Origin: Scilla litardierei
Lineage: Eukaryota; Streptophyta; Magnoliopsida; Asparagales; Asparagaceae
Direction of reading: 5' to 3'
DNA length: 64,000 nt
Assembly: GCA_030789695.1 (NCBI GenBank)
Contig: CM061142.1
Span: 280,171,043 to 280,235,042 of the forward strand
Position 1 is the first letter of the stretch. The number at the start of each line of letters is the position of its first letter. The position numbers and the translations under genes are program-made. The notes beneath the pieces are model-generated. The model ran no database searches, was not told the origin of the DNA, and was given only the letters and a program-made list of their open reading frames with translations. Below, piece by piece: positions 34,088 to 45,355 of the stretch.

Positions 34088-35915
34088 TGATCGCTCCATA
34101 TTTTACACCTTTTTTTCCGCATCATTGCATGCCATTTAGATCGCTCAAATCATGCTTTTCACGATTTATCGACAATATTGCGATGCTTTTCACGATTTGT
34201 TGTTTTTGTCGTATTTCAGGAGATTTGGAGCGATTTGGAGTGATCCCGAGATACGCCTACTCCAGAGTGTCACCGATGACTTCCCCGAGGGGTATTTTTT
34301 TATTGGAGAGGAGCGGAAGAAGAAAGAACGTCGCAGGAGCGACGAGGAGGCAAAAACAAGCTGTTTGGGCATTTTTGGTGTCTCACTCGATCGAGTGAAG
34401 GAGTCACTTGGCCGACCAGCGAGACACCGCTCGGCCGACCAGATCGGACACGTTTTATGTGTGCATTCGGCCGAGCATCGGAAGCCACATTGGCCGAGTG
34501 ACGAGACTCCGTCCGGCCGAGTGGCACTCAGACGACGCCCATTAAAAAGTGCCAACTTACTGTTTTTTGTCTGCCTGAGCTTCAGAAGACCCACTCGGCC
34601 GAGTGGAAAATGCCGACCGCCCGAGTACATAGAAGCCATCGGCCGAGTGACGACAACTCACTCGGCCGAGCCACCCCCGAAGTGAAGACCCCCGAAGACC
34701 AAGACTTACTGGAAATTTTCAGGGTTTCTTACTCGGCCGAGCGACTTTTGTCACTCGGCCGAGTGCGACGCGCTGCCTGTAGCGTAAATTGCGATTTTCA
34801 GGCTGCGCAGGGGCATTTTGGTCACAGTTTTTTGGACGATTTTGGGGGGTATTTAACCCCTGTTTTTACCCTAGGTTAGGGAGCTTTTCTCTTTACATTT
34901 TGCAGCCTTTTAGATTAAACTTTTTAGGTTTTGATTCTTGTGATTGGAGAGGAGAGGAAAGTTTATTTTTGTTGGATCCTTGGAAGAACTCTATTGGTTT
35001 GTCTCCCTCTCCATTAAAAATCTCATTTTATTGCTTATTTGCATATGGTGATGAATTCTCTTGTTATTTCAATTGATTATTTTTGCACTTGTGATATGAA
35101 TTGTGAGTAGTCTATACATCTTGGGGCGTGGAGATGAACCCTACGAGCCCAATTTCTTATTTTTGATGAATTGGTAGAAATATTGCTAGAATTGCTATTA
35201 TGGTTAGATTGGGATCGATTTACTACGGATAGCTAGGCGTTCATATCGATTGGGATTTGCAAGAGATTGGATCCCAATTCGATAGGAAACCCTAGAAATC
35301 CGAATTGGGTTTGAATCGAGTTTCCGTAGTATCGGTTTGCAAGAGATTGGACCGATACTAGGGTTTTCGGTTGTAATTCCATGCCGATACCCGTTTGCAA
35401 GAGATTGGACGGGTAAGAACTATCCCAACCTAGGTCGTGGCCCGAGTTTGCACGAGAGTGGGCTCGGGGCGCGATTGGACGATGATGTTGATCCTAATGC
35501 TAGCTTGCCTAGGCTAGGGTTTGCAAGAGATTGGACCCAAACCTAGGATAGCTATAGACCGGCAACAGCGAGAGAGCGTGAGCTAGGTTTCACATTCAGT
35601 TGCAACTAGTTCATCCGAAATTCTACCCTAGCAATGTTGATACCAATGAATTACATTGACGAGATACGGTGAGTAGCGGGGATTCCCCATTCCCTAGGCG
35701 TCCTTTATTTGATTTTATATCCCCATATTTTGTCTGACGATTGTGACAGGATCACCAAAGGCAAATTCTCTCTTTTCTGTTCTTAATAGCCAGGTTTTTC
35801 GGAGCAGGCACTTTCATTCGTCCTCCCTGTGTTCGATAACCCGCTCGCCGCTACACCGTGCGCTTGTGGTAAAACTACAACCGTCGCTCCGGGACGTGTA
35901 TCCGGGGCGCGATCA
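34088..35915 (+). repeat. ATH-3 3' LTR
   Basis: Near-identical partner of 24412-26241, with the same array, TATTTAA (about 34853) and five leader hairpins. In unit 2 the loop reads TTGCAAGAGATTGG here, against ATTGA in the 5' copy. Confidence 0.95.
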
Positions 35916-35920
35916 ATGGC

Positions 35921-36643
35921 CATGTTGATGACCATCCGTTGATGTACTCGGCTGTTTTATATTATATATATAGGTTGTTGCATCTCTCTTTTATGTCACA
36001 CTATGCTATATTGATTAACGTCTGTGTGATATATGATATATTGTCTCTATGTATGCTTCACTCTTCTTGCTATGTTTTTGAGACAATACAAGAATTTGAT
36101 ATTGGATAATTCATGCTCTTTCCTTGATGTGATGAATATGTGAAAATTATTTTCATTTCGAATATCTAAAATGTTGATATTGGATTTCAATTCCTTTACT
36201 CGCATATGTATATGATGAGACTTTATGAGTTTTTGATTCGATATATCTTTATACTCCTTGATTGTTGTTAGTTCGTATTTCAGCACTATTATTGTTGTTG
36301 TTATTTGCTCCCACCTTTTTGGATAATGCCATAGGGGGAGAGAAATAAACATACAAGATTTATAATGGATGTGCTAAGTATGTGTTCTAACACTTGAATC
36401 TAAGATTTTCGTTGCCTTAGATTCAGGGGGAGTAAGATTACAATGAATAGGGATTTTTTATTTCCTAGATTTCTTGAATTAAATTCATTCTTATTTCACT
36501 CATTTGCTTCAATTGCTATATAGATGCTCTAATATTTGTTGACTAACTTGATTGGCATCTATGTAAGGGGAGTAAGTTTTCATTACGCACAACTATTTAT
36601 CTTTTTGTTTATGTTTGTTTGTCATCATCAAAAAGGGGGAGAA
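35921..36643 (+). other. SIR-2 3' noncoding region with four polypurine tracts
   Basis: Continuation of SIR-2 after ATH-3. Tracts: ATAGGGGGAGAG (36331), CAGGGGGAGTAAG (36424), AAGGGGAGTAAG (36565) and AAAAAGGGGGAGAA (36630-36643) next to the LTR. Same number and order as SIR-1. Confidence 0.8.
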
Positions 36644-38459
36644 TGTTGAGTATTGGACTTCTCCCTACTTAGTGTTAATGATGAGCAAACATAAATACTT
36701 GTGACTAATCCCCTATTTTGCAGTTAATCCATTGTCTAAGCTTACTATGAAGATCAACTAGCAATGGATGACTCACAAACGTGATTGAAGGCAAATGATA
36801 TGAATTGGATGATAATAGATTGATGATTGAAGATCCGTAAAGACTTCAAGCACATACGATGGAAAGAAGAGATTATTCGTCAATGTAATTTTTCTTTTAT
36901 CTCTTCTAGTATGTAGCTTAGAAGTAGAACTATGATGGAGCACTCACACACATCTACTTTCGGTCATAGGACACCTCTAGACCTTTGTCATTTGATCTCA
37001 ATCCAATTCTCTTTTGTTTGTGCTAGGATTGTTTATAACAGCCGACTACTTAACATTTTACAGTCGCCTGTCTCAAAAACAGTCGACTGTGTTTTGTTCT
37101 ACAATCTCCTGTTATGCACAGACTATTACAATGCAATTTTTGGGTCCTCTCTGATTATCTCGCACAGGCCACTGTTGAACGTTTATCAGGTGCCTGTCTT
37201 AGCGACAGTCGACTGTGAATGGTTCATCAGTCGCATGTCTCTCCTTGTCCAAACTCTGTTTGATCCGATTTCTACGGCCAGTTGACTTATGCTGTATATA
37301 CAGTCGACTGTATATTAGATCAGTCGACTGTCTATGCTGCAACAGTCGCCTGTCTATAAGTCTAATCTTTGACTTAGCTCTCTGGAAATTTCTCCTGTCT
37401 GTGACAGTCGTCTGTTTAAGGTTATACAGTCGCCTGTTCTGATTAACAGTCGACTGTGTTCCTTGCATCAGTCGTCTGTCCTGTATCTTGTGAGATTTCC
37501 AGTGTTTCATCTAACTTACTCTTCTCTCGGTCAGTCGCCTGTCGAAGTATGTACAGTCGCCTGTTGATTTTACAGACGACTGTCTTGGCTTCATCAGTCG
37601 ACTGTCCACGTGGTAAGTTACCGTTATGAATTCTTACCTACCCTTGCTGACTGTGCAACAGTCGACTGTGGTCTGTTCAACAGTCGACTGTCGCGAGTTC
37701 AGATTATATCCATTGAGATTTTTCTCACGGATTTCGATTGGGTTTTTGCCTAAACTGTTTTGTGGATTTGAGAAAGCTATAAATAGAGCTTCTACTGTTT
37801 CATTGGAAGGTTACTCATTCATTGCAAAATCCTTCAAGCTTTCATTTCCAAAGATCAAAGCTTTCAAATCCAAAGCCCTAAGTATTTCCAAATCTGATTC
37901 TCTTGCTCTCCAACCTAGAACCAAAGATTGATCCTCTAGGCATTTGGTGCAGTCAAGAGAAAGGGCTTTCCTCCTCTCTTCCAAGAGAGTTCATCAACAC
38001 ACATCACACTTCTCCTTCAAGTTCTACTTCAAGGCATAGGTGATTGTAAGTGTTGCTTTCAGATTTCATAACTTCATTATTTGAATTGTGCTCTCGGTTG
38101 TGAGAGTGGTTTTTGCTTGCTCCCTGGTTGTGGGAGTCAAGGACATCGATTGTATTCGATTGCACTTGTAGGGTTGCTACAAGTGGGGTTTTAAGGAAAC
38201 CTCAAGTTAGGGTTCTAACTTGAGTATCCGGTGGTATCCGGGTGGTAGGGACGTATGATTACCAGGAACAAGTCGGGAGTTGACTTGGGTAATCCGAACC
38301 CTTGAAACATACTGTGTTTGCGTGTGTTTCTCTTTGGGTTGTTTTCTATTCCGCACTATTTGTTGGATTGCATTTTATTTGGCGTAAATTCCTATTAAAT
38401 TTGCATAAACACTATTCAACCCCCCTTCTAGTGTTTTCCACATAGACAGGATCCTTACA
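36644..38459 (+). repeat. SIR-2 3' LTR
   Basis: Partner of 15365-17182. Palindromic array about 37061-37692, TATA about 37779, hairpin series about 38090-38300. It is followed by GGTTT and then the interrupted ATH-2 gag. Confidence 0.95.
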
Positions 38460-38464
38460 GGTTT

Positions 38465-40127
38465 TTCTTATGCTAATAATGATGGTGCCTTGAACCCCCC
38501 GCCTCAATAACCTCCTCAAGCTCGGGCTCCACCACCACAACCGAATTATCAACCAAGGGGGCCACAGCAACAAAACTTCCCACATAGGCAACAAGTGGGA
38601 CCTTATAGACCACCCGGGTATAATCAAGGGTGGAGAAATCCCAACCCTCCGCAAGCTCAACCACATCCGGATTTTGAAGCTAAGGTGGAGGAGTTTATGG
38701 CGGAGCAAAGAAAGATTAACGCCACGTTGAAGGCGGGACAAGATTCTCTCGCCACCGTCGTCGCTCAAATTGGGGAGCAACTTGCGTTGCTCAATAGAAA
38801 CAACCAACAATTGCCGGCTCAACCCGAGCCAAATCCACGGGGCAACACCGGCCATATCAACGCGGTTGTTGCGGTTACAACAAGAGGGGGAAAGGATACC
38901 ACTCCTCCCATGACCCAAATCAAGGAACCCGTGGTAGAGAATCTAGAAGAGAGCGAGCCGGTAATTGAGATGGAAAAAGAGAAGGAGCCGCAAGAAGGAG
39001 CAAAGTCTAGAGTGGAGGAACCTATTGATGAGCGCTGATTCATGCCACCGATGCCTTTCCCTCAACGGCTAGCTAGAGCCAAGATCGAGAAGAGGCTAGC
39101 CAAGTTCCTCGAATACTTGAGAGGGGTGAGCCTCAATATCCCTTTTCTTGATGCCTTAGTGGAAATCTCGTCCTACGCGAAGTTCTTAAAGGACTTGATT
39201 ACGGGAAGGAAAAGGAAGGAGAAGATCATGCTCGCAGAACAAGGAACTTGGTTTACTAGGAGGGAGAAGGAGCCCGCCAAATTTAAAGATCCCGGGAGTT
39301 TTCGGATTCCTTGTACACTCGGAGGCGTCCCCTTACAAAAAGCATTAGTTGATTTGGGCGCTAGTGTGAGCCTCATGCCTCTCACCATGTTCCGAAAGTT
39401 GAACACCGGCACGAATTTAAAGCCAACCGACATGAGGATTCAACTCGCGGACGGTCGGATTACAAGACCGGTTGGGATCATGGAGAATATCCCACTCCAA
39501 GTTCCGGGAGGCATATGCTTGCCTTGTGATTTTGTGATCATGGACATCAAGGAAGAGGGTGACACATCGCTCATACTTGGACGCACATTCCTCGCCACCA
39601 CCGGTGTAATCGTCGATGTGCGGGAAGGGACTCTTACCTTGAATGTAGGCAACATTGAAGTCGAGCTCCATATACCAAAGGCTATGAAGCACATGCCGTA
39701 TCATGAGGAGCTAGATTATATGGACCTCCTTAATGAGGTCATTGAAGAGGCTATCCCCTACTCCATCGGTGCGCTCCATGACGACGGCTTCGAAGAAAGC
39801 CAAGATTTGGTCGAAGAAGAGATGATGGAGGACTCTCCCAATAGCTCCACGGTGAATGATGATGGTGACGCTGATGTCGCAAGAATACGGGAGCTTTGCA
39901 AGCTCTCGACATTGAAGAATCCGAAGAAAGCTCCACCGATTCGAAGATCGGTGTCACCGACGAAGCCAAAGACCGGAACAAGCTCAAGCTTGGGGGAGCC
40001 GTCCCCCAACATTGCTCATGATGAAGGGGCGCTGAGGAAGGCCACACACCACCACGATCCAAATCCGAACGGTCTTCCCGGCAAGTTCGACGGGTGCGTC
40101 TCATATGCACCCAACATCAAGCGTTAA
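38465..40127 (+). pseudogene. gag-pro: ATH-2 gag-protease, 3' portion
   Basis: Continues the frame left at 15364. Stops in frame: TAA 38508-38510 (Gln in ATH-3) and TGA 39036-39038 (an Arg codon in ATH-3). The coiled segment VEEFMAEQRKINATL lies near 38685. The aspartic protease has DLGASVS near 39354 and LILGRTFLATTGV near 39570. Ends TAA 40125-40127. Colinear with ATH-3; likewise no RT follows. Confidence 0.9.
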
Positions 40128-40455
40128 TTGAAAATCCAAAGGGGTCGAGCTCAAGACCTTAAACGAGCGCTTATCGGGAGGCAACCCAACGGTTTTTGCA
40201 TACTATTTATTTTGGTTTTTATTTTTGTTTTAGACTTTATTAGTGTTTTGAGTCTTTTGCCCTTAAAAATCTTGACAACGGATCTTGATTTCTATGACAG
40301 GAGAGGAGAAAAGGAGATCTCTCATATGGAGGAAGATAGAGGCAAGGAGGAGCGCTCCAGGAATGCGCCCAGGCCTTTGGAGGAGGAAGAAACCAATTGG
40401 AAGAAGAAAAACAGAGAGTAGAGCGAAAGCGGAGCCCCGAAGCAGAAAACAGCAC
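40128..40455 (+). other. ATH-2 spacer after gag-protease
   Basis: Contains the conserved GGGAGGCAACCC hairpin near 40176 and a purine-rich segment, as in ATH-3 29142-29467. No pol sequence. Confidence 0.65.
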
Positions 40456-40818
40456 GACACTCGGCCGAGTATCATATGTGACTCGGCCTAGCAAAGGAAC
40501 CCATTCGGCCGAGTGGGGCACCAACAAGGGAAGTCTGTTGAACCCAACTCTCTATCTTTTTTGTGCATTTCGAGTTAACTGTCACTCGGCCGAGTACGTT
40601 TAGTCACTCGGCCGAGGGAAACTGATACCCTCCTAGCCTGAATATTGCCGAGTAGCTTGTGCCACTCGGCCGAAGGAGTTTTCTCCCTTCGGTCGAGTGA
40701 ACAGAAGCCACTCGACCGAGTCGTAAGTGGCAGGGAGAAATTTAAACTCATTTTTTTGTTACGTCACTCGGCCGAGCAACATAGTCACTCGGCCGAGTCG
40801 TAAATACCCCTATATATA
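40456..40818 (+). promoter_or_regulatory. ATH-2 internal palindromic array and TATA box
   Basis: About ten CACTCGGCCGAGTG-type sites (about 40459, 40481, 40504, 40582, 40603, 40662, 40680, 40710, 40764 and 40786-40800). TATATATA follows at 40811-40818, 10 bases after the last site, exactly as in ATH-3. The second ORF starts at 41353. Confidence 0.82.
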
Positions 40819-41352
40819 TCGCGTGGGCTCGGCGCGAATTTCAACACAGCTATTCCCAAATCTTGCCCGATCCCATGCGACCTTTCAACTCCCTCGCCCG
40901 CGACCGCACTCCCCTCGCCCGATTCACCTCGTCGCCGGCCCCGATCTCCGACCACCGTCGGTGATCGTCCGACCGCCGACGCCCCGACTCCGGCGACACC
41001 CCCGCCGCCGGTTGACCCCCCTATCACCTCGGTTTGCTCCCAAACGCCATTTTTCTCCTATTTTTCTCGATCCGTAGACCCGTTGAGCCCAAAAATCAAA
41101 TTAAATTGTTTATCTATCTATTATACCCCATCTCCCCCATGTATTTTGAATATTACCCGCTGATATCATTGTTTGATTTGCATGCTATCTTGGGGGAGCT
41201 TAGGGGAGCTTCAGGACGCATTTTTCGCTTCGCAGAGGCAGCGCTCTTCGCATGCACTTGCTGACTAGCTCTCGCGGCGTGTACAGGTACACTCGTTCCT
41301 TTTATTACGCAAGCCGCATTACACTTTTATTGGGTGAGCACTCGCGGCACAC
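40819..41352 (+). other. ATH-2 leader of the second ORF
   Basis: C-rich leader (about 40850-41040) then AT-rich sequence, colinear with ATH-3 29815-30348. No ORF of its own is convincing. Confidence 0.5.
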
Positions 41353-43412
41353 ATGCCGCCCCGCACTAGGCCATGCACGCGGGGAGCCTCTTCCAAGCGG
41401 AAGAGGACCGATGATGCCGGTCCCTCTCATGCTAGGGAGGACTCCCCTCCACCTAGTCCACCGCCCCCCACACAGCCGCTTCCCGCCGACCCCATCCACG
41501 CACAGCCCATCCCCGCCGATCCTATCCCACCATCGGCTCCCGTTGTCGGACCGCTGGGGATCACGTTCAGAGACGACGCACAGCGCGTCCGATTTGAGCG
41601 TATCGCCCAGCGATTTATAGTGCCCTCTAGGTTCGCACACTTAGCAGACCTGGACCGCCTAGGGGTGCTAGAGGGGATGCTCACGTTGTACCACAACGTG
41701 GGTTGGAGCGATTTTTTGTCTGTGTCGGCGGACACCTACGTCCGTCCGATACTTGAGGTGCTTAGCTCCATAGCACGGACCCCTGGAGGCTGCACATTTC
41801 ACCTTATGGATCGATAGTGCGAGGTCACTCTCGACATGCTTCATGCATTCTTCCAGTGGCCCGCTGTCCCCGTCCCCGACCGAGCCTACGCACCCACTCA
41901 CATCCCACCACCATCTTTTGACACTTCCACGTTCTGGACACGTATCACGGGCTCCCACCATGGCTTTGACCCTAGTAGGGCCAAGGCCTCGGCCATCCTA
42001 CACCCCTGCCTCCGCATAGCCCAGCGCCTCATGGTGACCACCTTCTTGGCGAGGTACGAGCCTGGGACGATGTCTACACCTGAGCTCTATATGCTCTATG
42101 CGATGACTCGCCCCAGAGTTCTCGATAGGGATAGTGATGACCTGGTCCCTGCCGTAGAGATTGATATTGCTAGCTGGTTTTTAGACCGCATCATAATTTC
42201 AGTGGGCGCTCGCTCACAGATTTGCTGCGGTGGTCTGATTACTCTGCTAGCCCTGATGACCGGCGTGGACCTACCTGCTGACCTTAGACGAGCCCCGGGC
42301 CCCACTGCACTCTCGATTGACGTCATGGCCCGGATAAAGATGCTTCGTCCCCACGGCCAGCGGCACTGGGTGTGGTTGCACGGTCCTTTTAGTGCCGATT
42401 ACATGATCCTCCCGAGCCTAGCTCGGACACATATAGGACCGGCCCACGAGGATTGGATCCCAGCGATGGATCTCCTCATCCCAGCTGCCTACGTACTTAG
42501 GCTGAGGGCGCTGAGCAGACACCCCCTGCACACCATGCACCTCCTGCTGACCCCGTGATCGCTCAGCCCGAGCCTACACTTTCTGCACCTCCCGGCACTT
42601 CTGTCCCCACTTCTGCCAGTGTCGGGAGTACCCTTACTGAGCCGTCCACCACGTCCACCACCACCCCCACCACTGCTGTGCCTATCTCGGTTGAGCCTAT
42701 TTCCTCACTTCTTCCTGAGCGTCCACCCACTATACTCGAGTGCGGCGAGCCTTCCTTCACTGCCATCGTGGGGACCCTGTCCGGTTTGATGTCCGCTGGG
42801 GTGTCACCTTTTGGTCCTTACACTTCCTCCCCAATGGTCGACCCTTCTGTCTCCACCGCAGCCGTCCTATCCGAGAGTGTCGTGACGTCTGTCCTCACTT
42901 CTGTGTCACCAACCTCTCTTGCTGCCTCGTTACCGATTTTGTCTTCCACCACCACTGCTGCTGCCTCCTCGTCCCAGCCTGCGTCACAGCCTCGCACTGA
43001 GGCTGGGCATCCACTAGTGAGCACAACACCTTTTTCACACCTACCTGCTGGCCCGATTACTTACACTGCACGTATCAGACAGCCCCGACCTTCACAGCCT
43101 AGACCTGTCCGTCCCTCCGCTCCACCACCTCCTGACGCCTTAGTTCAGAGCATTCGTGCTCTTGAGGGGGCGGTGAGTGGACTCAGGGGCGATTTTAGGG
43201 CTCTCTCTACCGCGGTCAGTTCCATGGAGTCCTGCGTCGCCATGCTTCCCGATATTTAGGCTTGCCTGAATCAGATAGTGGCGCGACTCCCTCCGCTACA
43301 CCCACCCACCCAGCAGACACGTCCACCACCCACCCAGCAGACACGTCCACCACCACCACCTCCTCCTCCTCCTCCGCCACAGGACGGAGATGGTGCAGCA
43401 CCACCAGCTTAG
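41353..43412 (+). pseudogene. ATH-2 second ORF (Athila ORF-1-like), nearly complete
   Basis: ATG at 41353 (MPPRTRPCTRGASSKRKRTDD), with the SKRKR patch at residues ~13-17 resembling a nuclear localisation signal. Globular domain about residues 60-390 (IVPSRFAHLADLDRLGVLEG, YEPGTMSTPELYMLYAM, ICCGGLITLLALMTG). Then a long P/S/T-rich stretch, then a heptad-like helix (LVQSIRALEGAVSGLRGDFRAL, about 43140-43240) and a Pro-rich end with a 21-bp tandem duplication near 43310-43350. Damage: TAG 41815-41817 (Glu in ATH-3), a frameshift near 42500, and TAG 43257-43259 (probably Gln). No membrane helix, so envelope function is unlikely. Confidence 0.8.
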
Positions 43413-45355
43413 CCACACCCTAGATGCCATTGATCCTTTTTGTCGTTATGCTGCCCATTCTCTGCTGGTCCTGTCGATAAATTATTTTTGCCCACCCCCC
43501 TCCTCCCCTCACTATTTGGCCCTATCTTGATCACATCATTACATATCTTTTTTGGGAGAGAGGGAGCGTTATTTTTGGTGACACATATCTGCATCACTCC
43601 CATCTTTGCATGCATCATTCACATCAACATATTTTCTTTCTATTTTCACCTTTTTTATCATGCATGCATCCTCACCCTCCCCGACCATTACCCGTCTCTC
43701 GGTGTGCCACACTTTGCACATTGAGGACACTGTGCACTTTAGCTTGGGGGAGTGAGTTCTCACACTTTTTACTTTTATCACCTTTATTTTTAGTTTTTTC
43801 ACGTTTTTCAGCTTTTGCACCCATTTTTCATCACTTTTTCATTTTTTTACCATGCATCACGTTTTTCTCATTTTTCTTTGTGTGCCGCATTGTAAATATT
43901 CTGTTTTCTTTTATCTTTATTTCTTTCATCTTTTGCTAGAGATGATTTTTCTGTGATGACGATGACGCGGTGTTAGCTTTTCTCTATATGCATGCTAATT
44001 CTGTCATGTCATAGCTTTTGTTTCTGATATCATATGCTATGTCCTGTTTTGCGTTTAGAAATAGTAACCCACTTCTTTTTCGGTATGAAAATGGATGAAA
44101 TTCTATTATTAGCTGATGTCTGATGATTCATATGTATGCTATCGTAGAAAACACACCAAGATTCACGCATTGATGCTTATATCTAGAGTACTGCTTTCTT
44201 TTCTCATATCACTTCTTATTGCATGATTTGTACGCTTCACTTCAGGTTGATTGAATGATTGCTAGCATTGATATATCTGGACTAGTTTGCTTTTTGAGAT
44301 TAAACTGAGTAGATTAGATTACCCTGCTGAAGTTGTCGTGCACGTCCTATAGAGTGAACCGAGAGATACTTTTATTTCTTTCTCCACATATCTTGAACAT
44401 TATTTCTCTATTTTAAATTCATTGGTGAATCTCCCCTTAGCAATTCTATTATTGGCATTCCCCCGTTATTATATCACATGCTCCAAATTTCCCAAAACCC
44501 AAAGAAAAAAATACTTGTTTATCCTTCTCTTTGATTTGGGATCATTTGTGTATATATGCTAAAAAAGAAAAAAAAAGAGAAAAAGAAAAAGAATAAGAAA
44601 AAGATTTGAGAATAAGAAAAGAAAAGAGAAAAGAAGTTCAAAAACGATCCCATCTCATATCCTTTCTCTCTTTCTTCCCTCTTTTGCTTTTATTTTTGTT
44701 TTCTTTGACTTTTGGAGCTTCATAAGAAACGGGGATGTAAATATTGTTTTGTATATGCCACCACGCTTATGGATAAGCTTGGGGGAGAGGATCCTATGAT
44801 GTGTGAGAGAGTGACTACTTGACGGTGCATGACAACCTAGGCTAAGTAATATTTTATACTCGGTGAGATCGCTAAAGTCTTACGAAATCCAGAAATCTAC
44901 GCTTAGCATTCATTTCATGAAAACCACACTTTTCTATTCTTACTACTCTATTGTGTGATATCTCTTATACTCCTTATAGAAAGCATTCAATTGAAAAGTG
45001 TGTGATCTACGATATTGTATACCGCTTTAGATGCTTCAGACGATGCTAATTCTGGAATTATTCCATTTTTCATGTTATATTGATATTCTTGGGTTTTCTA
45101 TTTCAAATGCACCATTATACTATGATATCGAGATAAAAGTCTTAGACATGTGTTTTACATTCGATGCGTGCTATATGAGTAAGCAAAACCCACGTCCTGA
45201 GAAAAATGATCTAGCGGCTTCCATCTTCGCTTTCTACTTTGTTTTCCGTTTTTCATTTTCCGCCTTTCCATCGTTTCTCTTTTTTTCTTTATCCACCGGG
45301 TTCGCTTTTTACTCATCTTCCTCGAGGACGAGTAAGAGGTAAGCTTGGGGGATTT
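43413..45355 (+). other. ATH-2 3' noncoding region
   Basis: Colinear with ATH-3 32137-34087. AGCTTGGGGGAG at 43741, AGCTTGGGGGAG at about 44776 and AGCTTGGGGGATTT at 45343 next to the LTR. A/G-rich run at 44562-44635. Confidence 0.75.

Larger units (their letters stand above)
24412..35915 (+). mobile_element. ATH-3: Athila-type RT-less retrotransposon, complete
   Basis: LTRs are 24412-26241 and 34088-35915 (TGATCGCTCC to CGCGATCA), flanked by perfect ATGGC (24407-24411 and 35916-35920). About 11.5 kb with no insertions of its own, and the deepest layer of the nest. Order: Asp-type PBS, gag-protease, conserved hairpin, internal palindromic array and TATA, second ORF, long 3' region with three AGCTTGGG tracts. 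RT, RNase H and integrase are absent. The closest relative in the window is ATH-2, which shares the palindromic word and layout. Confidence 0.95.
15365..38459 (+). mobile_element. SIR-2: Sirevirus-like Ty1/copia element with nested ATH-3
   Basis: LTRs are 15365-17182 and 36644-38459, TGTTGAG to TTACA/GTACA, flanked by perfect GGTTT (15360-15364 and 38460-38464). The initiator-Met PBS follows the 5' LTR. Order: gag, pol, internal palindromic array, short second ORF, ATH-3 insertion, 3' region with four polypurine tracts, 3' LTR. It split the ATH-2 gag. Removing it restores the ATH-2 reading frame across the junction, which confirms the boundaries. Confidence 0.95.

Noticed and set aside
44560..44640. 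A/G-rich run as an additional polypurine primer
   Set aside because: It is long, A-dominated and lacks the GGGGG core; it differs in length from the ATH-3 run at 33309, so it looks like simple sequence.
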